A program made the translations under genes and the position numbers. From contig JAADEE010000248.1 in NCBI GenBank assembly GCA_013153575.1, positions 1 to 6,233 of the forward strand: 6,233 nt of DNA. Direction: 5' to 3'. The stretch is from Chlorobiota bacterium. GTDB lineage: Bacteria; Bacteroidota; Bacteroidia; Bacteroidales; JAADGE01. The notes beneath the pieces are model-generated. The model had not been told where the DNA came from, made no database searches, and was given only the letters and a program-made list of their open reading frames with translations. Position 1 is the first letter of the stretch; every line of letters starts with the position of its first letter. This document shows, in pieces, positions 1 through 5,576 of the stretch.

Positions 1-464
1 CGGCTGCAAAAGGTATTGCATATGGAGCAAACAAGCCATTAATTTCAGTTAGTACTTTGCAAAATATGGCTTATGGAGGAAAACAAACTCTTGAGGTAAA
101 TGAAAACGACTTATTGGCCCCTATGATTGATGCTAGAAGAATGGAAGTTTATACACAATTGTTTGATTATAACCTAAATCCGTTAAATAAAATTAATGCA
201 AAAATTATTGATGAGCAATCTTTCATTTCAGAATTAGAAAAGCATAAGATTTATTTTTTTGGTGATGGTGCACTTAAATGCCAAAATGCAATTAAACATA
301 AAAATGCAATTTTTGTTGAAGATTTAAATCCTTCGGCAGATTTTATGATACCTTTTTCTGAAAAAGCATTTAATGAGAATAATTTTGAAGATGTTGCATA
401 TTTTGAACCTTTCTATTTGAAAGATTTTATTGCTACAATACCACGAAAAAATATTTTTGGATAA
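1..464 (+). CDS. tsaB: TsaB, tRNA t6A37 threonylcarbamoyl transferase complex subunit (5'-truncated)
   Basis: This is the C-terminal part of TsaB, the non-catalytic partner that binds TsaD (with TsaE) in transfer of threonylcarbamoyl to A37 of ANN-decoding tRNAs in the cytoplasm. The reading frame is open from position 3, so the start lies outside the window. About 153 residues are visible, against roughly 220-235 usual for the family, so about a third is missing. The visible part opens with AAKGIAYG, which matches the end of the family's conserved GSFTGLRxGxxxAKGLA segment. It continues with PLISVSTL and then PMIDARRMEVYT (codons from about 120), the conserved TsaB core strand. The C-terminal part (FFGDGALKC, then PSADFMIPFSEKAF, ending in EPFYLKDFIA) also fits the family, whose proteins commonly end near a YLR/YLK motif. 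A TTG at 57 is an internal codon, not a start. The next gene is on the same strand 59 bases away, with no functional link visible. Confidence 0.93.
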   Translation, partial: AAKGIAYGANKPLISVSTLQNMAYGGKQTLEVNENDLLAPMIDARRMEVYTQLFDYNLNPLNKINAKIIDEQSFISELEKHKIYFFGDGALKCQNAIKHKNAIFVEDLNPSADFMIPFSEKAFNENNFEDVAYFEPFYLKDFIATIPRKNIFG

Positions 465-466
465 AA

Positions 467-492
467 TTTCAAGATAAAAAAGCATCTTGAAA
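467..492 (+). terminator. Hairpin after tsaB, possible weak terminator
   Basis: A 9-bp perfect inverted repeat begins just after the tsaB stop codon: TTTCAAGAT (467-475) pairs with ATCTTGAAA (484-492) across an 8-base A-rich loop. The stem is AT-rich and is followed by ATTAAAATAAT rather than a T-run, so it is not a canonical intrinsic terminator. It may still end or attenuate tsaB transcription before the next gene, or protect the mRNA 3' end. It is the only structured element in the 59-base gap. Confidence 0.4.
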
Positions 493-523
493 ATTAAAAT
501 AATAAAAACTTAACAATATAAAA

Positions 524-1705
524 ATGAATACAAAAGATAAAGGTTTCAATACCAAATTAGTACACGCAGGCGCATATGACGATGTTTTCGGAAGTGCAGT
601 AACACCAATTTATCAAACATCAACTTTTGCTTTTAAAAGTGCCCAACATGGTGCTGATTGTTTTGCCGGAAAATCTGATGGTTTTATTTATACAAGAATT
701 GGCAACCCAACAACAAAAGCTTTTGAAGATGCAATGGCAGAACTTGAAAACGGATTTGGAGCAACAGCAACAAGTTCCGGTATGTCGGCAGTAAGTTCAG
801 TATATATGGCATTACTTGGAATGGGAAAACATATTGTTTGTTCAGCATCTGTTTATGGTCCTTCACGAAGCATTTTAGAAAGAGATTTTTCTCGATATGG
901 TGTTGAAATGACATTTGTTGACACTTCAGATTTATCACAAATTAAAAATGCAATAAAAGATAATACTGCAGTTTTATACATTGAAACTCCAACAAACCCA
1001 ACAATGCAATTAACTGATATTGAAGAAGCTTCAAAAATCGCACATGAACATGATGTAACAGTTGTTGTTGACAATACTTTTTCAAGTCCTTATTTGCAAA
1101 AACCTCTTGATTTAGGTGCAGATGTTGTTCTTCATTCTGTTACTAAATACATTAATGGTCATGCCGATATTGTTGGAGGTGTAATTATTGCTAAAGAAGA
1201 AGTAATGCACAAAAAAATTCGAGCTCAAATGGTTTACCTTGGCGGAAATATGGATCCACATCAAGCATTTTTAACACACAGAGGCTTAAAAACTTTAAGT
1301 ATAAGAATGGAAAGAGCAGAAGCAAATGCAATGAAAGTTGCTGAATATCTTGAAGCTCATCCAAAAGTTGAGTGGGTTTTATATCCGGGTTTAAAATCAC
1401 ATCCACAACATGAACTTGCAAAAAAACAAATGAATGGTTTTAGCTCAATGATTAGTTTTGGATTAAAAGGTGGGCTTGAAGCAGGTAAAATTGTTATGAA
1501 TAATGTTCATTTAGCTGCATTGGCAGTTTCTCTCGGAGGGGTTGAAACATTAATTCAACATCCTGCATCAATGACACATGCAAGTATGTCAAAAGAAGCA
1601 AGAGAACAAGCCGGCATTAGTGATGGTTTAGTTCGTTTTTCTGTAGGAATTGAGACTGTTGAAGATATTATTGAAGATTTAGATCAAGCTATGGCAAAGA
1701 TTTAA
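524..1705 (+). CDS. PLP-dependent Cys/Met-metabolism enzyme, methionine gamma-lyase / cystathionine gamma-lyase-like
   Basis: A complete 393-residue cytosolic enzyme of the Cys/Met metabolism PLP family (fold type I, usually tetrameric), of normal length (380-400). Seen in sequence: QTSTFAF and CFAGKSDGFIYTRIGNPT (about 31-63), with Y56 and R58 expected to bind the PLP phosphate of the neighbouring subunit. The SSGMSAV loop (84-90) binds phosphate, and Y111 in VYGPS stacks on PLP. D183 (VVVDNTFSSPYLQ) contacts the pyridine nitrogen. K208 in HSVTKYINGHADIVGG is the Schiff-base lysine, and R371 (GLVRFSVGIE) holds the substrate carboxylate. Overall similarity is closest to methionine gamma-lyase, which cleaves methionine to methanethiol, ammonia and 2-oxobutyrate. 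However, the lyase-typical active-site Cys after YG is Pro113, and the Lys-Asp pair near residue 236 is not evident. Cystathionine or homocysteine gamma-lyase, or O-acetylhomoserine sulfhydrylase, therefore remain possible. The ATG at 524 starts just before the conserved FNTKLVHAG segment and has an A-rich leader without a Shine-Dalgarno. The gene ends at a strong terminator and is probably a single transcription unit. Confidence 0.9.
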   Translation: MNTKDKGFNTKLVHAGAYDDVFGSAVTPIYQTSTFAFKSAQHGADCFAGKSDGFIYTRIGNPTTKAFEDAMAELENGFGATATSSGMSAVSSVYMALLGMGKHIVCSASVYGPSRSILERDFSRYGVEMTFVDTSDLSQIKNAIKDNTAVLYIETPTNPTMQLTDIEEASKIAHEHDVTVVVDNTFSSPYLQKPLDLGADVVLHSVTKYINGHADIVGGVIIAKEEVMHKKIRAQMVYLGGNMDPHQAFLTHRGLKTLSIRMERAEANAMKVAEYLEAHPKVEWVLYPGLKSHPQHELAKKQMNGFSSMISFGLKGGLEAGKIVMNNVHLAALAVSLGGVETLIQHPASMTHASMSKEAREQAGISDGLVRFSVGIETVEDIIEDLDQAMAKI

Positions 1706-1723
1706 AATAAGTTTGCAATTTAT

Positions 1724-1756
1724 AAAAAAAAGCTACCATTGACGGTAGCTTTTTTT
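1724..1756. terminator. Bidirectional Rho-independent terminator between convergent genes
   Basis: The stem is AGCTACC (1731-1737) with GGTAGCT (1744-1750) around a 6-base ATTGAC loop. It is flanked by an A-run on the left (1724-1731) and a T-run on the right (1750-1756), so A/T pairing can extend the stem to about 13 bp. Read on either strand it gives a GC-containing hairpin followed by a U-run. It therefore serves both the plus-strand lyase gene, which ends at 1705, and the minus-strand U32 gene, whose stop codon overlaps its edge at 1755-1757. Confidence 0.93.
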
Positions 1757-2999
1757 AAACATCAATAATTTTATAAAGTTTGTCAGCTCTTCTAACTTTT
1801 TCTGGTGTTGGCATTGAAAAAACTTGTCCTTTTGTAACTTCATCAACAGGTTTTTCATCAAAACGAAGTTCTTTAACTGTTGACTGAATAACACCTGTTG
1901 TAGGTCCTGAAATTAAAATCTCATCACCAACTTTTAAACTTCCGGTTTGAACATCAAATTCACCAATGCCAATTTTAGCAAAGTAATTTCTGGCTTTACC
2001 AATAAATATTTTTTGCTTAGTTGCTTTTGATCCATAATCTTTACTCCATTCACCAAGTTTACGTCCCAAATAATAACCATCCCAGAATCCTCTGTTAAAT
2101 ACTGTTGAAAGCTGTTTAGTCCATTCTTCAATTTTTTCTTTTGTGTATGTACCTTCATAAACTGTGTTTACTGCTTGTCTGTAACTTTCAACAGTTATTT
2201 TAACATATTCGGCAGGTCTTGCACGTCCTTCAATTTTAAAAACTTTTACACCTGCATCCAAAACCTTATCAACAAAATCAATAGTTGATAAATCTTTTGG
2301 CGACATAATATATTCATTGTCAATTTCAAGCTCAAAACCGGTTTCTTTTTCAGTTACGATATATGATTTTCTGCAAGTTTGCAAGCAAGCACCTCTATTT
2401 GCCGAAGAATTTTGTTCGTGCAAACTTAAATAACACTTACCTGAAATTGCCATACATAAAGCACCATGTGCAAAAATTTCAATTTGTACTAAATTGCCCG
2501 AAGGTCCTTTAATTTGTTCTTTATGAATTGTTTCTGTAATATGTTTAACCTGTTTTAAACTTAATTCGCGAGCTAAAACCATAACATCTGCAAAGTTTGC
2601 GTAAAATTTAACAGTTTCAATATTACTAACATTAAGTTGTGTTGAAATATGAACTTCTAAACCAATACTTTTTGCATAATTCATTACTGCTTGGTCTGAA
2701 ACAATAATTGCCGAAACACCGCTTTCTTTTGCAGTATTTACAATTTGCTTCATTATATTTACATCATGGTCGTAAATTATTGTATTTAATGTTAAATAAC
2801 TTTTAACGTTATTTTCATTACAAATTTCAACAATCTTTTTTAAATCTTCTGTTGTGAAATTGTTGCTTGACTTAGCACGCATGTTAAGTTGTTCAATTCC
2901 AAAATAAACAGAATCAGCTTTTGCCTGAATTGCAGCTGCAAGAGATTCAAATGAACCAACAGGTGCCATTATTTCTATTTCTTCTTTTTTATATAACAT
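1755..2999 (-). CDS. Peptidase U32 family protein (RlhA/TrhP/UbiU-type Fe-S hydroxylase)
   Basis: A 414-residue protein of the family named peptidase U32. Characterised bacterial members are mostly not proteases: TrhP (YegQ) and RlhA (YdcP) support tRNA U34 and 23S rRNA hydroxylation, and UbiU/UbiV act in anaerobic ubiquinone synthesis. The N-terminal part shows IEIMAPVGSFESLAAAIQAKADSVY-type residues (8-32), a TIM-barrel-like start. Residues 174-192 match the U32 signature exactly: E174, F176, G179, C182, G187, C189 and S192. With C205 and C209 (GACLQTCRKSY) this gives the four cysteines expected to bind a 4Fe-4S cluster. FKIEGRARP lies at 254-262, and residues about 331-410 resemble the small C-terminal beta-barrel U32_C domain. 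The length best fits TrhP-like proteins, so tRNA wobble-uridine hydroxylation is the leading guess. The frame stays open upstream to a TTG at 3068, but the ATG at 2999 (MLYKKEEIEI) fits the family start and avoids an unconserved 23-residue extension. No Shine-Dalgarno is seen. Confidence 0.9.
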   Translation of the reverse strand: MLYKKEEIEIMAPVGSFESLAAAIQAKADSVYFGIEQLNMRAKSSNNFTTEDLKKIVEICNENNVKSYLTLNTIIYDHDVNIMKQIVNTAKESGVSAIIVSDQAVMNYAKSIGLEVHISTQLNVSNIETVKFYANFADVMVLARELSLKQVKHITETIHKEQIKGPSGNLVQIEIFAHGALCMAISGKCYLSLHEQNSSANRGACLQTCRKSYIVTEKETGFELEIDNEYIMSPKDLSTIDFVDKVLDAGVKVFKIEGRARPAEYVKITVESYRQAVNTVYEGTYTKEKIEEWTKQLSTVFNRGFWDGYYLGRKLGEWSKDYGSKATKQKIFIGKARNYFAKIGIGEFDVQTGSLKVGDEILISGPTTGVIQSTVKELRFDEKPVDEVTKGQVFSMPTPEKVRRADKLYKIIDV

Positions 3000-3098
3000 T
3001 TTGTTTTTCAAAATAATTAAAGATGCAAATATCATATTTTTTTTGTTATTGATATTCTCATTCAACAAATATTGATAATTTTGAAGAAAAAAATAAAA
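3000..3098. promoter_or_regulatory. Divergent intergenic region between U32 gene and copper ATPase gene
   Basis: These 99 bases separate the two divergent starts and must hold the promoters for both unless starts lie further upstream. A plus-strand TAATTTTG at 3076-3083 fits the Bacteroidota -7 consensus TAnnTTTG. The nearest upstream TTG (3049-3051) is 24 bases away, longer than the usual 19-21, and the implied leader would be only about 10-15 bases. On the minus strand the best matches (GATATTTG at 3033-3026, AATATTTG at 3073-3066) each miss one key position. No operator-like palindrome, and no copper-responsive box that I could recognise, is present. Confidence 0.3.
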
Positions 3099-5492
3099 AT
3101 GGGACTAAAATGTGTACATTGTGGTGAAGATTGTGGAAGAAATCCTATAATGCACAATGGTGAAGCTTTTTGCTGTAATGGTTGTAAAACTGTTTATCAA
3201 CTTCTTAACCAAAATAAACTTTACACATATTACAATCTTGAAGACACTCCGGGAATTAAAGTAGAAACCCAAGACTTTGATAATCAATATGCCTATTTAG
3301 ACAAAGATGAAGTTAAAGAAAAACTTTATGAATTTAAGGAGGGGGATATGGTTAAAATAACTTTTTACATTCCCGTAATTCATTGTGCTGCTTGCGTTTG
3401 GCTGCTTGAAAATTTACAACTTCTAAATAAAGGAATATCTTTTTCAATGGTAAATTTTGTTAAGAAAGAAGTTTCGGTAACTTTTAATGAAAAAGAAATA
3501 TCATTAAGACAACTTGTTGAACTTTTAGCATCAATACATTACACACCCAAAATTACATTAGAAAAAAGAACAGAATCGGAACAACGAAAAGAAGAAAGCA
3601 AAAAACTTTTAATGAAAATAGGTGTTGCCGGATTTGCCTTCGGAAACACAATGCTTCTAAGTTTTCCTGAATATATTCAAGGTGCTTTTGGTTTAGAAGA
3701 TAGTTACAAGTTTCTTTTCGGAATTTTAAACTTACTTTTTGCAATTCCTGTAATTACCTATAGCGGAAGTGATTATATTAAATCGGCATTTAAGAATTTA
3801 TCAAAGAAAATGATAAATATTGATTTGCCTGTTGCAATAGGTATGTTAACAATATTTTTTGAAAGTGCTTTTGAAATTTTAAATCATTCCGGGTCAGGAT
3901 ATATGGATTCGCTTACAGGATTTGTGTTTTTTTTACTTGTCGGTAAATGGTATCAAAATAAAACTTATCAAGCACTATCATTTGAACGAGATTATAAATC
4001 ATATTTTCCCATTGCTGTTACAGTTTTAGAAGATGATAAAGAAGACAGCATTTTACTTGAAAACCTAAAAGTTGGGCAAAAAATATTAGTAAGAAATTTA
4101 GAACTTGTTCCGGCAGATTCTAAATTACTAAAAGGAGAAGCGTATATTGATTACAGCTTTGTAACAGGAGAATCGCAACCTGTAAAAAAAGAAGTTGGCG
4201 ATATGATTTTTGCAGGAGGAAGGCAAATAGGAGAAGCATTAGAGCTTGAGGTTGAAGTTGAAGTTATGCAAAGCAAACTTACTAAACTTTGGAATCAAGA
4301 AGATAAAACAATTTCAGAAGAAAAAGATTTAAGCACAGGAATTGATTTAATAAGTAAGTATTTTACAATAACGGTTTTATCAATTGCAGTTTTAGCAGGA
4401 ATAACATGGCTTTTTATTGACTCATCAACAGCAATGAAAGCATTTACTGCTGTTCTTATTGTTGCTTGTCCTTGTGCCTTAGCACTTTCGTTGCCTTTTA
4501 CTTATGGTACAACAATGGGAATTTTTGGTAAGAATGGATTTTACTTGAAAAAAGCAGATGTTGTTGAAAAACTATCAAAAATTGATACAATTGTTTTTGA
4601 TAAAACAGGAACAATAACTGAAACCGACAGCATAAAAGTTAAATATTATGGAAAACCATTGACTGATGAAGAATTTTCAATGATAAAATCTGTAACAAGG
4701 CAATCAACTCACCCAATGAGTTCGGCAATTTATGAGCATCTTAAAAAATATCCTTACATTAAAGTTGAAGATTTTAGAGAACTTCCGGCAAGAGGTGTAA
4801 TAGGTTTATTTAATAACATTAAAATTAAAGTTGGCTCTATTGAATTTATTAATGCAGAAGATAATATAAGTAAAAAAGGTGCATCTATTGTATATGTTTC
4901 TATAAATGAAGAAGTGAAAGGATATTTTACTGTTGAGAATAAATATCGTGAAGGCTTACAAGAAATTATTTCTAGCTTAAAAAGTAATTATGATTTACAT
5001 TTAATTTCAGGAGATAATAATACTGAATTTAATAAACTATTGCCTTTGTTTGAAGATGAAACTAAAATAAACTTTAATCAATCACCAACGGATAAATTAA
5101 ACTATATAAAAAACTTAAAAGAAAAAGGCAAAAATGTTTTAATGATAGGAGACGGTTTAAATGATTCAGGAGCATTAAATGAAGCAAATGTTGGAATTTC
5201 AATTGCCGATGACATTTACCATTTTTCACCGGCATGCGATGCCATTTTAGAAGCAAGTAAATTTAAATCATTAAATAAATACATTAAGTTTTCAAAAATT
5301 GCAATTAAAGTTGTTTATGTAAGTTTGTCAATTTCATTTATTTATAATGTAATAGGATTGTATTTTGCGGTTACAGGGCAACTTTCACCAATTATTGCGG
5401 CAATACTTATGCCGGCAAGTTCAATATCGGTTGTTGCATTTGCAAGTACATCTATAATTTTATTATCTAAGCTTAAAAAAAATAAGCTATAA
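3099..5492 (+). CDS. ccoI: Copper-translocating P1B-type ATPase, CcoI/FixI type, with N-terminal Cys-rich domain
   Basis: A 797-residue inner-membrane heavy-metal P-type ATPase, probably exporting Cu(I) to the periplasm for cbb3-type oxidase assembly. Residues 1-35 form a cysteine-rich zinc-ribbon-like domain (C5, C8, C12, C25, C26, C29), matching the metal-binding domain found in front of CcoI-type ATPases. A degenerate HMA domain follows, with HCAACVW (C96, C99) instead of GMxCxxC. About eight membrane segments can be read. TGES at 356-359 is the actuator loop and CPC at 457-459 the transmembrane metal site. DKTGT begins at the phosphorylated D501. The nucleotide-domain HP is H538-P539, and GDGLND is 684-689. 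YN (749-750) and MPASS (771-775) in the last two helices complete a P1B-1, Cu(I)-type set. The frame is open back to a TTG at 3072, but the ATG at 3099 directly precedes the conserved KCVHCG start and is preferred. No ccoS or ccoN follows in the window, so the role in cbb3 assembly is inferred from family resemblance alone. Confidence 0.88.
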   Translation: MGLKCVHCGEDCGRNPIMHNGEAFCCNGCKTVYQLLNQNKLYTYYNLEDTPGIKVETQDFDNQYAYLDKDEVKEKLYEFKEGDMVKITFYIPVIHCAACVWLLENLQLLNKGISFSMVNFVKKEVSVTFNEKEISLRQLVELLASIHYTPKITLEKRTESEQRKEESKKLLMKIGVAGFAFGNTMLLSFPEYIQGAFGLEDSYKFLFGILNLLFAIPVITYSGSDYIKSAFKNLSKKMINIDLPVAIGMLTIFFESAFEILNHSGSGYMDSLTGFVFFLLVGKWYQNKTYQALSFERDYKSYFPIAVTVLEDDKEDSILLENLKVGQKILVRNLELVPADSKLLKGEAYIDYSFVTGESQPVKKEVGDMIFAGGRQIGEALELEVEVEVMQSKLTKLWNQEDKTISEEKDLSTGIDLISKYFTITVLSIAVLAGITWLFIDSSTAMKAFTAVLIVACPCALALSLPFTYGTTMGIFGKNGFYLKKADVVEKLSKIDTIVFDKTGTITETDSIKVKYYGKPLTDEEFSMIKSVTRQSTHPMSSAIYEHLKKYPYIKVEDFRELPARGVIGLFNNIKIKVGSIEFINAEDNISKKGASIVYVSINEEVKGYFTVENKYREGLQEIISSLKSNYDLHLISGDNNTEFNKLLPLFEDETKINFNQSPTDKLNYIKNLKEKGKNVLMIGDGLNDSGALNEANVGISIADDIYHFSPACDAILEASKFKSLNKYIKFSKIAIKVVYVSLSISFIYNVIGLYFAVTGQLSPIIAAILMPASSISVVAFASTSIILLSKLKKNKL

Positions 5493-5499
5493 GTATTAA

Positions 5500-5528
5500 T
5501 TTGCTATTGTAAATTAATTGTATTTTTG
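5500..5528 (+). promoter_or_regulatory. Candidate Bacteroidota-type promoter upstream of the SGNH-like gene
   Basis: TTTG at 5500-5503 and TATTTTTG at 5521-5528 match the Bacteroidota -33 (TTTG) and -7 (TAnnTTTG) elements. They are separated by 17 bases, slightly shorter than the usual 19-21. Transcription would begin near 5535, immediately before the GC-rich palindrome, so the RNA would carry a very stable hairpin at its 5' end. The pair starts 8 bases after the stop codon of the copper ATPase gene, suggesting that the next gene is transcribed separately. The match is by eye in AT-rich sequence where such motifs also occur by chance. Confidence 0.42.
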
Positions 5529-5536
5529 TAAAGAAG

Positions 5537-5569
5537 AGACCCTGCGGGTTTCCAAAACCCGCAGGGTCT
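5537..5569. repeat. GC-rich perfect palindrome, REP-like extragenic element
   Basis: AGACCCTGCGGGTTT (5537-5551) is perfectly complementary to AAACCCGCAGGGTCT (5555-5569), leaving a 3-base CCA loop. The 15-bp arms are much richer in GC than the surrounding sequence and would form a very stable hairpin in DNA or RNA. No T-run follows (ATTAGATATG), so it is not a standard intrinsic terminator, though it could still slow polymerase or block 3' exonuclease decay of the upstream mRNA. From memory, near-identical palindromes recur between genes in environmental Bacteroidota genomes, which would make this a REP or miniature-transposon-like repeat. Only one copy is visible here, so repetition cannot be shown. 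Confidence 0.7.
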
Positions 5570-5576
5570 ATTAGAT

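Noticed and set aside
57..464. Separate small gene starting at TTG 57
   Set aside because: The frame continues upstream to the window edge and the upstream residues match TsaB, so 57 is an internal leucine codon.
684..938. Minus-strand open frame of 84 codons inside the lyase gene
   Set aside because: Antisense to strongly conserved coding sequence, low-complexity Leu/Gln-rich translation, no recognisable domain. The same applies to 853-1074 and 1191-1421.
1934..2158. Minus-strand 74-codon frame inside the U32 gene
   Set aside because: Shadow of the U32 gene in another frame, Lys/Leu-rich with no conserved motif.
3105..3744. Minus-strand frames at 3105-3287 and 3553-3744, plus a similar one at 5074-5256
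   Set aside because: All are antisense to the copper ATPase coding sequence, whose motifs are continuous through these spans.
4246..4266. Short GTTGAA-type tandem repetition coding Glu-Val repeats in the ATPase
   Set aside because: About three 6-base units in an actuator-domain beta strand, ordinary coding redundancy.
5470..5488. AGCTTA / TAAGCT inverted repeat around an A-run at the end of the ATPase gene
   Set aside because: Only 6 AT-rich base pairs lying within the last codons, with no T-run after it. Too weak to call a terminator.
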